Shown here piece by piece: positions 47,834 to 57,797 of a stretch of DNA of 64,000 nucleotides. The notes below the pieces were generated by a model. The model worked only from the letters and a program-made list of their open reading frames with translations, did no database searches and was not told where the DNA came from. The DNA lies in assembly GCA_002690705.1 (NCBI GenBank), contig NZFO01000017.1:8009-72008 (forward strand), in the 5' to 3' direction. The position numbers and the translations under genes were made by a program. How positions within the stretch are numbered: position 1 is the stretch's first letter; the number at the start of each line of letters is the position of its first letter. The stretch is from Magnetovibrio sp. (GTDB lineage Bacteria; Pseudomonadota; Alphaproteobacteria; Rhodospirillales; Casp-alpha2).

Positions 47834-48286
47834 TCAGTTTAGCTTATCCTTAACTAAAATACTGGCTTTACTGAAGTCCATAGCACCCGGAAAGCGCTCC
47901 TTCAGCGCATGCATCACTTTACCCATATTTTTGAGGGTAGTGGCCTCCAACTCGGTGATGACGTCGGCCACGGCTTCAGCTATTTCCTCCGCAGACATTT
48001 GTTGTGGCAGGAAGGTCTCAATGACAGCTATTTCAGCAACTTCTTGTTCTACCAATTCCATCCGGCCGCCTTTTTTGTAAGCCTCTATGCTCTCCTTACG
48101 CTGTTTAATCATCGATTGCAAAAGTGATAAGATCTCGTCATCTGTTATGCCTTCAGCAACACCCCTAGCTCGTGCAGCGATTTCACGATCTTTCAACGCC
48201 GCGAGGATCAAGCGCAAGGTTGAGACAGCAATGCCATCCTTTTTTTTCATGGCGGTTTTAAGGGCGTCGGTGAGATTATTGCGCAT
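47834..48286 (-). CDS. yqeY: GatB/YqeY domain protein
   Basis: 150 residues from the ATG at 48286, which has GGAAGGAG just upstream; a GTG 6 bases earlier overlaps that site. The YqeY pattern is visible: TAMKKKDGIAVSTLRLILAA, EILSLLQSMIKQRKESIEAY, EIAVIETFLPQQMS and NMGKVMHALKERFPG. The domain is the tRNA-binding tail found in GatB of amidotransferase; the free protein's role is unclear. It is divergent from carA and precedes dnaG, as in most alphaproteobacteria. Confidence 0.93.
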   Translation of the reverse strand: MRNNLTDALKTAMKKKDGIAVSTLRLILAALKDREIAARARGVAEGITDDEILSLLQSMIKQRKESIEAYKKGGRMELVEQEVAEIAVIETFLPQQMSAEEIAEAVADVITELEATTLKNMGKVMHALKERFPGAMDFSKASILVKDKLN

Positions 48287-48476
48287 TTGCACTCCTTCCC
48301 TAGAGAGTATTCAGTCGTTTAATAAGGTAATAGAATTTTGATGGGGTTATAAAATCAAGGCTTCTAATGCGAGTAATCCAACCACCTAATTCGTTTTATA
48401 CTATCAAGTCCACCGACGCAACTGATCGATATATTTTAACTCATTGAAAGTAATAGACTTTTATAAAATTCGACAC

Positions 48477-48505
48477 TTGACCCAAGACCTTTGATAGACT
48501 AGACA
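48477..48505 (+). promoter_or_regulatory. Probable carA promoter
   Basis: TTGACC (48477-48482) and TAGACA (48500-48505) are separated by 17 bases, about 50 bases ahead of the carA ATG. The -35 is good and the -10 weak. Confidence 0.4.
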
Positions 48506-48553
48506 TCCGCATACTTCGGGAATCATGAACAACGCCCAAGGTTATCTGCACTC

Positions 48554-49759
48554 ATGAAAGACGAGCAGACACTCAGTCCAGCCCCGGATCCCGATCCTGT
48601 GGATGGTGTCGTGGCGACGTCTTGTCCAGCGGATTCTAATGCGGCTCTAATTTTAGCATCTGGCGAGGTGTTTTGGGGCCAAGGCGCAGGATTTCCGGGC
48701 GCAGTGACAGGGGAGGTATGTTTCAACACGTCACTTACTGGTTATCAGGAAATCCTTACCGATCCGAGTTACGCAGGTCAGTTAATCACTTTCACCTTTC
48801 CACATATCGGTAATGTGGGGACGACGCCGGAAGATATGGAAGCGGTAGGGCCGGCTGCTCGCGGTTGTGTTTTAAGTGCATCAATTACTAATGCTGCGAA
48901 CTGGCGCGCTGCTCAGCATCTGGACTCTTGGTTGAAAAAGCACAGTATATCTGCAATCACTGGAATTGATACTCGGCGTTTGACAAGGCTCATCCGCGAT
49001 GGAGGCGCCCCAAACGGGACTCTCGTGTTCTCGCCGAATGCTGACTTGGACGTCGTTGCCGCTTTGACCTCAGCCAAGGCGTGGCCTGGGTTGACCGGCA
49101 TGGACTTAGCGAAAGAAGTGACCACCCAACATACCTATACTTGGGATGAGACCGAGTGGACGCTAAATAGTGGTTTTGGTAGGCAGGAGGAGGCGAAATA
49201 TCATGTCGTAGCGGTTGATTTTGGTGCAAAGCGGAATATTTTGCGATGTTTAGCTTCTCTTGGTTGCCGTATTACGGTTGTTACTGCGAATGTCTCGGCA
49301 GAGGAGGTGTTAGCCTATAAACCTGACGGTGTTTTTTTATCTAACGGGCCTGGAGATCCAGAGGCAACTGGACAGTATGCTGTGTCAATGGTTCGAGGCA
49401 TTTTAGAGAGCGGGGTGCCGGTTTTTGGGATTTGCCTAGGACATCAAATTTTGTCATTAGCGCTCGGTGCAAAAACAAAAAAAATGTTCAATGGACATCG
49501 TGGAGGTAATCAGCCAGTCAAAGACTTAACTACCGGACAAGTGGAGATAACAAGCCAGAATCACGGTTTCGTAGTTGATCGTGATAGTCTGCCCGAGGGT
49601 GTTTCAGAGACACATGTTTCGCTTTTTGATGGCAGTAATGAAGGCTTACGCGTCGATGGCAAGCCGGTTTTTTCAGTCCAATATCACCCTGAAGCCTCGC
49701 CGGGACCTCAAGATAGTCATTACCTGTTCAAGCGGTTTGTGGCATTTATGGAGAAATAA
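48554..49759 (+). CDS. carA: Carbamoyl-phosphate synthase small (glutamine amidotransferase) subunit
   Basis: A 401-residue CarA. The N-terminal domain includes LASGEVFWGQGAGFPGAVTG and FNTSLTGYQEILTDPSYAGQ. The C-terminal class I amidotransferase domain has the nucleophile in VFGICLGHQIL and the His/Glu pair in QYHPEASPGP. It hydrolyses glutamine and channels ammonia to CarB for carbamoyl phosphate used in pyrimidine and arginine synthesis. The first ~28 residues are a variable extension. carB follows after 238 bases, within which a short frame is present. Confidence 0.97.
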   Translation: MKDEQTLSPAPDPDPVDGVVATSCPADSNAALILASGEVFWGQGAGFPGAVTGEVCFNTSLTGYQEILTDPSYAGQLITFTFPHIGNVGTTPEDMEAVGPAARGCVLSASITNAANWRAAQHLDSWLKKHSISAITGIDTRRLTRLIRDGGAPNGTLVFSPNADLDVVAALTSAKAWPGLTGMDLAKEVTTQHTYTWDETEWTLNSGFGRQEEAKYHVVAVDFGAKRNILRCLASLGCRITVVTANVSAEEVLAYKPDGVFLSNGPGDPEATGQYAVSMVRGILESGVPVFGICLGHQILSLALGAKTKKMFNGHRGGNQPVKDLTTGQVEITSQNHGFVVDRDSLPEGVSETHVSLFDGSNEGLRVDGKPVFSVQYHPEASPGPQDSHYLFKRFVAFMEK

Positions 49760-49760
49760 T

Positions 49761-49973
49761 ATGAGGAATCCGATCCTTGAGACCCTACTCATTAATTCGC
49801 TACGAGATCTTGCCGGTAAATTGATAGTTTCGATAACGTGGGAGATCGCTGTCCCAGCAGTGAGGTGGATGTCCTATTTGGGACTGCTGTGCTCAATATT
49901 AAATAAAAAAATGTTGAGGAATTACGTACGTGGGACAAACACTAACGGGGAAAGCAAGAAGTTTATTAAGTAA
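49761..49973 (+). CDS. Possible small membrane protein between carA and carB
   Basis: A 70-codon frame begins with ATG two bases after the carA stop, with GGAG at 7 bases spacing, and ends 24 bases before carB. The product MRNPILETLLINSLRDLAGK then LIVSITWEIAVPAVRW carries a hydrophobic stretch (about 20-46) and a polar C-terminus. I recognise no family. The ribosome site favours translation; the lack of known homologues and of a conserved carA-x-carB arrangement argues against it. Confidence 0.35.
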   Translation: MRNPILETLLINSLRDLAGKLIVSITWEIAVPAVRWMSYLGLLCSILNKKMLRNYVRGTNTNGESKKFIK

Positions 49974-49997
49974 TTGTCGTTATAGACGGAAATAAAA

Positions 49998-52900
49998 ATG
50001 CCCAAACGAGAAGACTTAAAAACCATTATGATCATTGGAGCGGGGCCAATTATAATAGGTCAGGCGTGCGAGTTTGATTACTCTGGCGCTCAGGCGTGTA
50101 AAGCACTACGCGAGGAGGGCTACCGCGTAGTATTGGTCAATTCCAACCCCGCAACGATAATGACGGACCCTGACATGGCCGATGCGACCTATATTGAGCC
50201 AATCACTCCAGAAATAGTTGAGAAAATTATTGATAAAGAACGTCCGGATGCACTTTTACCCACAATGGGTGGACAAACAGGATTGAACATCGGTATCGAC
50301 CTCGCAAGAAATGGTGTTTTTGAGAAATACGGTGTTGAGATGATTGGCGCGGACGCAGAGGTTATTGCTAAAGCTGAAGACCGCCAACAATTTCGTGATG
50401 CGATTAAGAAAATTGGGCTCGATTGCCCAAAAAGTCGGGTGGTTCACAATCTCTCCGAAGCCCGAGAAGCTATGGCAGAGATCAACTTGCCTCTGATTAT
50501 CCGGCCATCATTCACCCTTGGTGGGATTGGAGGCGGTATCGCATATAACAAGGCTGAATACGAACAAATCGTAATGGGTGGTCTCGACGCCTCGCCAACA
50601 ACAGAGGTCTTAGTTGAAGAGTCCGTATTGGGCTGGAAAGAGTATGAGATGGAGGTTGTTCGGGATCGAGCCGATAACTGCATTATTATCTGCTCTATCG
50701 AGAATATTGACCCTATGGGTGTGCACACTGGCGATAGCATCACTGTGGCACCGGCCTTGACCTTAAGTGACAAGGAATACCAACTAATGCGTAACGCCTC
50801 AATTGCTGTGTTGCGGGAAATTGGCGTTGATACTGGGGGCTCAAACGTGCAGTTTGCCGTTAACCCGGATAATGGCCGACTCATTGTTATTGAGATGAAC
50901 CCGCGGGTCTCACGATCCTCTGCATTAGCTTCTAAGGCAACAGGGTTTCCAATCGCTAAGATTGCGGCTAAGCTTGCGTGCGGCTATACCTTAGATGAAC
51001 TAGTGAATGATGTGACTGGTGTCACGCCCGCCAGTTTTGAGCCGTCTATAGATTATGTAGTCACAAAAATCCCACGCTTTACCTTTGAGAAATTTCCAGA
51101 TGCTGACCCGCTGCTGACTACTTCAATGAAGTCTGTGGGGGAGGTTATGGCAATCGGAAGGTCATTTGTCGAATCTATGCAAAAGGCCCTACGCTCATTG
51201 GAGACGGGACTCACAGGTTTTAATGAAGTGGCAATTGACGGCGCAATAGTTGACGGCAAGTTGGATCGCGACGCCATTCGCGCAGCTCTTGCAGAACGTC
51301 GTCCTGAACGTATTCGTTTCATTGCCCAAGCGATGCGACTTGGCCTACCTAATGATGAAATAAAACGCGCTTGTGGCTTTGATATGTGGTTCTTAGATCA
51401 AATCCTAGCTATTGTGGAGGCTGAGGAAAAAATACGGATAAGCGGGTTGCCTGAGTGTGCCTCCGGGATGCTACGATTGAAGAAACAGGGTTTTTCAGAC
51501 GAGCGCTTGGCGGAATTGGTTAACGGCAGCGCTACAATGATCGCTCAACAGCGCCGTTCGTTGAGTATTAGGCCAGTATACAAGCGTGTTGATACTTGTG
51601 CAGGAGAGTTTGCCAGCCAAACGAGTTACCTTTACTCGTGTTATGAGGGAGATGGTGCAGGGCCAGCTGAGAACGAGGCTGACCCAACTGATCGTAAAAA
51701 AGTTGTAATTTTAGGAGGTGGCCCCAACCGTATCGGGCAAGGTATTGAATTTGATTACTGCTGTGTCCATGCTGCCTTTGCGCTCAAAGAGGCGGGCTTA
51801 GAGGCAATAATGGTTAATTGTAACCCCGAGACCGTCTCGACCGACTATGACTCGTCGGATCGTCTGTTTTTTGAGCCGTTGACGGCTGAAGATGTCATCG
51901 AGGTAATTAAGATGGAGCAGTCGAGGGGGGAGCTTCTTGGTTGCATCGTTCAGCTAGGTGGACAAACGCCGTTGAAACTTGCCAGTGGACTAAATTCTGC
52001 GGGGATTCCAATCCTTGGGACCAGCCCCGATGCAATCGATTTGGCCGAGGATCGTGAGCGATTTAAGGCATTATTGCAGGACTTGAAGTTACGCCAACCG
52101 GCTAACGGATTGGTACGTTCGGAAGACGAAGCCATTTGCATCGCTACTAATATTGGTTACCCAATAGTGATAAGGCCCTCATATGTCCTTGGTGGTCGAG
52201 CTATGGAGATAGTCCATGATGAAGCAGCCCTCAAGCGTTACATGACGGAAGCGGTAGAGGTATCCGGTGATAGCCCAGTTTTGTTAGATAGTTACCTACA
52301 AGATGCTATCGAGGTAGATGTAGACGCTATTGCTGACCGTGATCAAGTATTCGTTGCCGGTATCATGGAGCACATAGAAGAGGCAGGTATTCACTCAGGT
52401 GACTCGGCTTGTTCGCTGCCACCATATTCACTCACGGAGGGGATCGTTTCTGAATTGAAACGTCAAGCAATTTCGCTTGCTCAAGCTCTAAATGTTGTTG
52501 GTTTGATGAATGTGCAGTTTGCTGTAAAAAACGGGGACATTTACATCCTTGAAGTTAATCCACGCGCTAGTCGCACGGTTCCCTTTGTAGCAAAAGCGAC
52601 GGGCATCCCAGTAGCAAAAATTGCAGCTCGCGTTATGGCCGGTGAAAAGCTAAAAGATTTCGATTTAAGGCAACGAGCGAAGCGCACGCACATGGCTGTA
52701 AAGGAGGCAGTATTTCCGTTTGCTCGTTTCCCTGGTGTCGATACGCTTCTTGGGCCTGAGATGAAATCTACTGGTGAGGTCATGGGAATAGATACTGACT
52801 TCCCGCGCGCTTTCGCCAAATCGCAACTTGGGGCGGGCAACCGATTGCCGCTAGAGGGCACAGTCTTTATTTCTGTTAAGGATCGCGATAAACCCGCCGC

Positions 52901-53258
52901 CGCAGATCTGGGGCGACGTTTAAGTAAGCTTGGTTTCAACCTAATGGCCACGGGTGGGACACAAAGTTTTTTGGTTGAGCAGGGCTTGGAGGTGGTTCGA
53001 GTTAACAAGGTTTTAGAAGGTCGACCGCATTGCGAGGACGCCCTGCTCAACGGTGAGGTGCAACTTGTTATTAATACAACGGAGGGTGCTCAGGCGATCG
53101 CTGATAGCGCCTCTATTCGTCGCTCAGCGGTTACAAATAACGTTCCGCATTATACTACGATGACTGCCGCTAATGCAGCTGTAGATGGAATCAATGCATT
53201 AAATTCAGCAAGTCTTGAAGTCGCGCCTTTACAAGCTTATTTTGACAGTTCTTATTAA
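49998..53258 (+). CDS. carB: Carbamoyl-phosphate synthase large subunit
   Basis: A full-length 1086-residue CarB with two homologous ATP-grasp halves. The first begins [20 protein letters not shown] and contains [16 protein letters not shown]; the second begins [20 protein letters not shown] and contains [16 protein letters not shown]. The last ~130 residues are the MGS-like allosteric domain ([19 protein letters not shown]). It makes carbamoyl phosphate from bicarbonate, ammonia and two ATP. greA follows after only 14 bases and is probably co-transcribed. Confidence 0.98.
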   Translation: MPKREDLKTIMIIGAGPIIIGQACEFDYSGAQACKALREEGYRVVLVNSNPATIMTDPDMADATYIEPITPEIVEKIIDKERPDALLPTMGGQTGLNIGIDLARNGVFEKYGVEMIGADAEVIAKAEDRQQFRDAIKKIGLDCPKSRVVHNLSEAREAMAEINLPLIIRPSFTLGGIGGGIAYNKAEYEQIVMGGLDASPTTEVLVEESVLGWKEYEMEVVRDRADNCIIICSIENIDPMGVHTGDSITVAPALTLSDKEYQLMRNASIAVLREIGVDTGGSNVQFAVNPDNGRLIVIEMNPRVSRSSALASKATGFPIAKIAAKLACGYTLDELVNDVTGVTPASFEPSIDYVVTKIPRFTFEKFPDADPLLTTSMKSVGEVMAIGRSFVESMQKALRSLETGLTGFNEVAIDGAIVDGKLDRDAIRAALAERRPERIRFIAQAMRLGLPNDEIKRACGFDMWFLDQILAIVEAEEKIRISGLPECASGMLRLKKQGFSDERLAELVNGSATMIAQQRRSLSIRPVYKRVDTCAGEFASQTSYLYSCYEGDGAGPAENEADPTDRKKVVILGGGPNRIGQGIEFDYCCVHAAFALKEAGLEAIMVNCNPETVSTDYDSSDRLFFEPLTAEDVIEVIKMEQSRGELLGCIVQLGGQTPLKLASGLNSAGIPILGTSPDAIDLAEDRERFKALLQDLKLRQPANGLVRSEDEAICIATNIGYPIVIRPSYVLGGRAMEIVHDEAALKRYMTEAVEVSGDSPVLLDSYLQDAIEVDVDAIADRDQVFVAGIMEHIEEAGIHSGDSACSLPPYSLTEGIVSELKRQAISLAQALNVVGLMNVQFAVKNGDIYILEVNPRASRTVPFVAKATGIPVAKIAARVMAGEKLKDFDLRQRAKRTHMAVKEAVFPFARFPGVDTLLGPEMKSTGEVMGIDTDFPRAFAKSQLGAGNRLPLEGTVFISVKDRDKPAAADLGRRLSKLGFNLMATGGTQSFLVEQGLEVVRVNKVLEGRPHCEDALLNGEVQLVINTTEGAQAIADSASIRRSAVTNNVPHYTTMTAANAAVDGINALNSASLEVAPLQAYFDSSY

Positions 53259-53272
53259 CCTTAGGGGTTGAC

Positions 53273-53746
53273 ATGGAAAAATATCCCATGACCCGCGAGG
53301 GGCTCGATAATCTTGAAGACGAGCGCCGGCGGCTAAAAAATCAAGAGCGCCCTGCGGTGATCAAAGCGATTGCCGAGGCGCGTGAACACGGTGATCTCTC
53401 TGAGAACGCTGAATACCATGCTGCTCGGGAACGACAAAGCTTTATCGAGGGTCGGTTGGCTGAGCTCGAAGATATTATTAGCCGTGCTGACGTAATCGAT
53501 ACTTCAAAATTAAGTGGTGATACCGTTCGCTTTGGCGCTACCGTTTTGGTTGCGGATGAGGACACAGACGAGGAAATCAAATACAAAATTGTGGGTAGCC
53601 ATGAAGCTGATATTAATTCGGGTCGAATTTCCGTGACGGCACCTTTGGCCCGGGCGCTGATAGGAAAAACTATCGGCGACAGCGTCGAGGTGATGACCCC
53701 TGGTGGTGAAAAATCATATGAAATATGTGACGTGCGGTTTGATTAA
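53273..53746 (+). CDS. greA: Transcription elongation factor GreA
   Basis: A 157-residue GreA. The N-terminal coiled coil ([20 protein letters not shown]) carries the acidic tip residues in [16 protein letters not shown], which stimulate RNA cleavage in the polymerase active site. The C-terminal FKBP-like domain contains [20 protein letters not shown] and [16 protein letters not shown]. It rescues backtracked RNA polymerase. The gene directly follows carB, an arrangement common in alphaproteobacteria, with GGGG at 5 bases before the ATG. Confidence 0.97.
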   Translation: MEKYPMTREGLDNLEDERRRLKNQERPAVIKAIAEAREHGDLSENAEYHAARERQSFIEGRLAELEDIISRADVIDTSKLSGDTVRFGATVLVADEDTDEEIKYKIVGSHEADINSGRISVTAPLARALIGKTIGDSVEVMTPGGEKSYEICDVRFD

Positions 53747-53802
53747 TCATTGTATGTGCGTCTTTGTAGAACATTATCGTTTGTACTGGAGTAAAATTGA
53801 CC

Positions 53803-54915
53803 ATGCGCCCTTGCTTGTTTGAGCCCTTGAGATTGCGCAATATAGAGATTCCAAATAGGGTCGTCATCTCCCCAATGTGCCAATATAGCGCAGAAAATGG
53901 AGTCGCAGGGGACTGGCATCTGATGCACTTAGGTCAGTACTCAGTATCGGGTGCGGGCTTGGTGTTTGCCGAGGCAACGGGCGTTGAGGCCGAGGGCCGA
54001 ATATCGCCCGGGTGCCCGGGATTATACAATGATGAACAAGAGGCTGCTTTCAAACGGGTTGTTGATTTTTTTGAACTTTATGGCACTGCGGTTCCGGCTA
54101 TTCAATTGGCGCACGCAGGTCGGAAGGGTTCGACAGCAACACCTTGGAACGGCGGAAAACCTCTCAGTGATGTGGATGGTGCGTGGGAGACCTTCGCGCC
54201 TTCCGCCGTCCCTTTTGATAACGGTTGGCATGTGCCGACGGAGATGAGTCGAACTCATATGGACCGCATTCGTGAGGCCTTCGTCTCCTCCGCTCAGCGG
54301 GCTCAGCGGGCTGGTTTTAAAGTCCTTGAGCTGCACGGGGCGCATGGTTATTTACTCAGTGAGTTTTTATCCCCTATTGCCAATAAACGGGAAGACGAAT
54401 ACGGGGGCAGTTTAGAAAATCGCATGCGCTATGTGCTGGAGATATTTGATGCAGTGCGCGCCATTTGGCCAAAAGAATTACCTTTAGGCATGCGATTGTC
54501 AGCCACGGATTGGGAAGATCCCGGAATTACTATCGAGGAAACTGTGGCTGTTACCCAGGTGCTCAAAGATCACTATTGCGATTTTGTTGATATTTCAGCG
54601 GGTGGAAATTTGGCAAGTCGCCCTCCCGTCGGTACCAGTGGCCCCGCCTATCAGGTTCCGTTTGCTGAACAGGTAAAACGTGAGACAGGGATGACAACTA
54701 TTGCGGTTGGTATGATCCGCGATCCTCTTTTAGCCGAGGAGGTATTGAGTGAGGGCAAGGCGGATTTTATCGCTTTAGCTCGAGGAGCTTTATACGATCC
54801 TCGGTGGGCGTGGCATGCGGCAGCGTCCCTCGGAGCGGAGGCACCCTATCCGCAACAATATATTCGAAGCCGCCCAGATGCATGGCCAAAAGCCTTTCCG
54901 GAATTGATGGATTAG
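53803..54915 (+). CDS. Old yellow enzyme family NADH:flavin oxidoreductase (YqjM/NamA type)
   Basis: About 370 residues from the ATG at 53803; a TTG at 53797 is nearer the GGAG site and is an alternative. The TIM-barrel FMN enzyme shows PNRVVISPMCQYSAENGVAG, IQLAHAGRKGS, LELHGAHGYLLSEFLSP followed by NKREDEYGGSLENR, and a C-terminal ADFIALARGALYDPRWAWHA. The 'thermophilic-like' YqjM subgroup pattern with a Cys in PMCQY is present. These enzymes reduce activated C=C bonds with NADPH; the physiological substrate is usually unknown. It is 56 bases after greA and convergent with the Lrp gene. Confidence 0.92.
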   Translation: MRPCLFEPLRLRNIEIPNRVVISPMCQYSAENGVAGDWHLMHLGQYSVSGAGLVFAEATGVEAEGRISPGCPGLYNDEQEAAFKRVVDFFELYGTAVPAIQLAHAGRKGSTATPWNGGKPLSDVDGAWETFAPSAVPFDNGWHVPTEMSRTHMDRIREAFVSSAQRAQRAGFKVLELHGAHGYLLSEFLSPIANKREDEYGGSLENRMRYVLEIFDAVRAIWPKELPLGMRLSATDWEDPGITIEETVAVTQVLKDHYCDFVDISAGGNLASRPPVGTSGPAYQVPFAEQVKRETGMTTIAVGMIRDPLLAEEVLSEGKADFIALARGALYDPRWAWHAAASLGAEAPYPQQYIRSRPDAWPKAFPELMD

Positions 54916-54933
54916 GCAATGGGAAAAAGCTGC

Positions 54934-55422
54934 TCAAGTTTCTACGTGCGAAGGGACTTCGACCGGCACACCCGGCGTGTCCTTGGATGTACGAATAGTC
55001 TCGAATGTTGTGACCCTTGCCACATGCTCGGTTTCTGTAATGCCCATGGTTAAGGAGTCCCGATGTGCCTTGTTTTGGGCAACTACTTTTAGTAAAAAAT
55101 CTCCGCCTCCCCGTATCATGTGGCATTCGCGAACCTCAGCCCAATCAGTCATTGACGCTTCAAAGCCCTTTAGAACACTCTGTGCCTGGCTGTTCAGCCC
55201 TACGAGCGCGAAAAACATCTCCGTATAATCGAGAAGAGCTCCATTAAGTTGCGCATAATATCCCGTAATATAACCAGAGTCCTCAAGTGCTCGCACGCGG
55301 CGCAAACATGGTGGTGCGGAGATACCAGCACGTTTAGATAGCTCAACATTAGTTATGCGTCCGTTTGTTTGTAGGTCGCGGAGAATTTGGTGATCTATCT
55401 GATCAAGTTTGACCCGCTGCAT
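54934..55422 (-). CDS. Lrp/AsnC-family transcriptional regulator
   Basis: A 162-residue Lrp-type protein. The N-terminal helix-turn-helix is LDQIDHQILRDLQTNGRITN followed by VELSKRAGISAPPCLRRVRA. The C-terminal RAM ligand-binding domain includes VRECHMIRGGGDFLLKVVAQ. Lrp proteins respond to amino acids and control their metabolism, often acting as octamers. It is divergent from trxB across 188 bases, an arrangement recurrent in this group, so it may control its own gene and perhaps trxB. The ligand is unknown. Confidence 0.92.
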   Translation of the reverse strand: MQRVKLDQIDHQILRDLQTNGRITNVELSKRAGISAPPCLRRVRALEDSGYITGYYAQLNGALLDYTEMFFALVGLNSQAQSVLKGFEASMTDWAEVRECHMIRGGGDFLLKVVAQNKAHRDSLTMGITETEHVARVTTFETIRTSKDTPGVPVEVPSHVET

Positions 55423-55610
55423 ATTGTGCGCCCCTCGCCCTATTATTAAAGTTTCATCGCTGAATTATATTATAAAAATGCGGTCATGCTAGGGGTGAAA
55501 TGCAGTTTTCAGTGGATAATCGTTATGCCAACTGGCCTTCGCTTGCGCAGCCTTAAAGGCCTCCTTATGCTACCCATAGGCAATAATCATTCACGTAAGG
55601 TTCTCCATAA

Positions 55611-56561
55611 ATGTCTGAACTATACCACTCAAAAGTTTTAATCATTGGTTCTGGTAGTGCTGGATATACTGCCGCAATTTACGCAGCGCGTGCTAATTTG
55701 AACCCCACCCTCGTGCGCGGTTTACAACCGGGTGGCCAACTCACTATTACTACCGATGTCGAGAACTATCCTGGTTTTTGTGACCCTATCCAAGGGCCGT
55801 GGTTGATGGAGCAAATGGAGCAACAAGCACGAAATGTTGGAACAACTATGTATGATGATATGATTGTATCAGTTGATGTTGCTGAGCGCCCATTTAGAGC
55901 CGTGGGCGACTCGGGGCATATTTATTCCAGCAACTCTCTGATTATCTGCACGGGTGCGAGCGCGCGCTGGTTGGGTCTTGAGACAGAAGAAAAATTCATG
56001 GGCTTTGGAGTCTCGGCATGTGCCACATGTGATGGATTTTTCTACCGTGACAAGCCGGTCGCCGTTATTGGTGGTGGTAACACAGCCGTAGAGGAAGCTC
56101 TATTTTTGACTAACTTTGCGTCCAAGGTAACACTTATACACCGTCGTGGCGAATTGCGAGCGGAGCGGATCCTTCAGGACCGCTTGATGAAGAACAAAAA
56201 AGTAGAAATCATGTGGGAGAGTGTTCTCGATGAAGTACTGGGGGAAGATGACCCATTAGGTGTCACCGGTTTGCGGATCCGTAACGTCGTAACTAATGAT
56301 TTATTGGACTTGGATGTTCATGGCGTATTTATTGCGATTGGTCACGACCCCAATACGAGTATCTTTTCTGGACAACTCGATATTGATGATGAGGGGTATA
56401 TAGATACTGCGCCCGATAGCACTGCTACCAGTGTCCTTGGGGTATTTGCAGCTGGTGATGTACAGGATAATGTTTATCGACAGGCCGTGACGGCAGCTGG
56501 AACAGGTTGTATGGCAGCTTTGGAGGCAGAGCAGTTTTTAGCGACAATTGAGACCACATAG
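55611..56561 (+). CDS. trxB: Thioredoxin reductase
   Basis: A 316-residue low-molecular-weight thioredoxin reductase. The FAD-binding motif is LIIGSGSAGYTAAIYAARA (10-28), the redox-active disulfide is CATC (137-140, SACATCDGFFYRD), the NADPH-binding GGGNTAVEEA follows, and the second FAD motif is GVFAAGDVQDNVYRQAVTAA. It uses NADPH to reduce thioredoxin in the cytoplasm. A LysR regulator follows in the same direction after 100 bases. Confidence 0.97.
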   Translation: MSELYHSKVLIIGSGSAGYTAAIYAARANLNPTLVRGLQPGGQLTITTDVENYPGFCDPIQGPWLMEQMEQQARNVGTTMYDDMIVSVDVAERPFRAVGDSGHIYSSNSLIICTGASARWLGLETEEKFMGFGVSACATCDGFFYRDKPVAVIGGGNTAVEEALFLTNFASKVTLIHRRGELRAERILQDRLMKNKKVEIMWESVLDEVLGEDDPLGVTGLRIRNVVTNDLLDLDVHGVFIAIGHDPNTSIFSGQLDIDDEGYIDTAPDSTATSVLGVFAAGDVQDNVYRQAVTAAGTGCMAALEAEQFLATIETT

Positions 56562-56661
56562 GCCCTCGTTTATCGTTTAGTGCGTTTAGATTGCAGAATT
56601 AAACTAAAGCTCGAGACGAATACCCAAGGTGCCGATTGAACTGGAATGGATTTAGAGCGAG

Positions 56662-57549
56662 ATGGATTGGGATAAGCTGAGAGTTTTTCATGCGGTTGCT
56701 GAAGCCGGTAGCTTTACTCATGCCAGTGAGTTTCTCAACCTGAGTCAATCTGCGGTTAGTCGCCAAATTTCGGGCCTCGAAGATAGCCTGCACGTTACCC
56801 TTTTCCATCGTCATGCTCGTGGATTGAAACTGACGGAACAAGGGGAACTTTTGTTTCGCACAGCTCATGACGTGTTTGCTAAATTGACCATGGCTGAGGC
56901 ACGCATTGCAGAAAATCGTGAACGCCCGGAAGGCCCATTGAAAATTAATACAACGGTCGCTTTTGGTTCGGTATGGTTAACTAGCAGGATTAAAGAGTTC
57001 ATTGCGCTTTATCCAGATGTGGATGTCTCACTGGTGCTTGCAGATAATGAATTGGATCTCTCCATGCGTGAGGCAGACGCAGCAATTCGTATGCAGCTGC
57101 CAACTCAACCTGATTTGATACAACGACCTTTGATGACGCTTAACTATCATCTTTACGCGTCATCCACGTATATTAAGGAAATGGGAATGCCAAATATGGC
57201 AGAACAGTTGGATACGCATCGTATAGTTGTTTACGGAGATTATGTTGACAGGCCTGTGGCTGATTTCAACTGGGCATTAAGAGTTGGCGCAGGACGGGCG
57301 GTACGGCGGCCAGTACTGCGAGTCAATAGCATTTATGGGATTTTCCGGGCGGTTCAGAGTGGTTTAGGTATAGCGGCGCTTCCAGACTATATGAGTGAGG
57401 AGGTTGGGGGACTGGTTCGAGTTCTGCCAGATATTGATGGGCCATCGCTAGAGACCTATTTTGTCTATCCTGAGGAGTTGAGGGATACTATGCGAATCAA
57501 CGTGCTGCGTGATTTTCTTGTAAGTAAGGTTCGGGCTGAAAAGTTTTAA
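56662..57549 (+). CDS. LysR-family transcriptional regulator
   Basis: A 295-residue LysR protein. The winged helix-turn-helix (MDWDKLRVFHAVAEAGSFTH, then LNLSQSAVSRQISGLEDSL) fills residues 1-65; a linker helix and a two-lobed effector-binding domain follow (PLKINTTVAFGSVWLTSRIK; VNSIYGIFRAVQSGLGIAAL). Target and co-inducer are unknown. It follows trxB, a pairing I recall in related genomes, so it may be linked to redox control. Two hairpins and the small-RNA candidate lie downstream. Confidence 0.92.
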   Translation: MDWDKLRVFHAVAEAGSFTHASEFLNLSQSAVSRQISGLEDSLHVTLFHRHARGLKLTEQGELLFRTAHDVFAKLTMAEARIAENRERPEGPLKINTTVAFGSVWLTSRIKEFIALYPDVDVSLVLADNELDLSMREADAAIRMQLPTQPDLIQRPLMTLNYHLYASSTYIKEMGMPNMAEQLDTHRIVVYGDYVDRPVADFNWALRVGAGRAVRRPVLRVNSIYGIFRAVQSGLGIAALPDYMSEEVGGLVRVLPDIDGPSLETYFVYPEELRDTMRINVLRDFLVSKVRAEKF

Positions 57550-57607
57550 CCATGTACGGTAGCATAACAATAATCTGACGTGTTAAGATAGTGGGGCTTG
57601 GCCTATG

Positions 57608-57638
57608 CAGTTTTTGCATGGGTGCGCTGCAAAAATTG
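57608..57638. terminator. Hairpin after the LysR gene
   Basis: CAGTTTTTGCA (57608-57618) and TGCAAAAATTG (57628-57638) pair over 11 positions, with one G-U, around a 9-base loop. It lies 59 bases after the LysR stop. There is no clean T tail, so termination is uncertain. Confidence 0.4.
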
Positions 57639-57680
57639 ATCTGGCGTAACTTTCTGTAATTTCATACCTTAAACGTGGAT

Positions 57681-57797
57681 GGAGATTGCGTCGCAATCTT
57701 CTACATTAGGATCACCGTTATCGGTGACTCCTTCGTCTCCCAGACGTAAAGCCTCCCTGTTTAAACTTACCCCGGCCAGCTGGCCGGGGTTTTTTTT
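57681..57797 (+). ncRNA. Candidate small regulatory RNA with intrinsic terminator
   Basis: A dense series of hairpins between protein genes. GGAGATTGC (57681-57689) pairs with GCAATCTTC (57693-57701); TCACCG (57712-57717) with CGGTGA (57722-57727), extended by GGA/TCC; CGTCT (57734-57738) with AGACG (57742-57746). Then comes an unpaired C/U-rich run CCTCCCTGTTTAAACTT (57752-57768) and a perfect GC terminator. A C/U-rich single-stranded stretch before a terminator is the shape of alphaproteobacterial trans-acting sRNAs that pair with ribosome sites (MmgR-like families come to mind, unverified). No protein frame explains the structure. The 5' end and promoter are not defined. Confidence 0.6.
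57770..57797 (+). terminator. Strong intrinsic terminator
   Basis: A 20-base perfect palindrome (CCCCGGCCAG and its complement) is followed directly by eight T residues on the plus strand. Confidence 0.92.
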
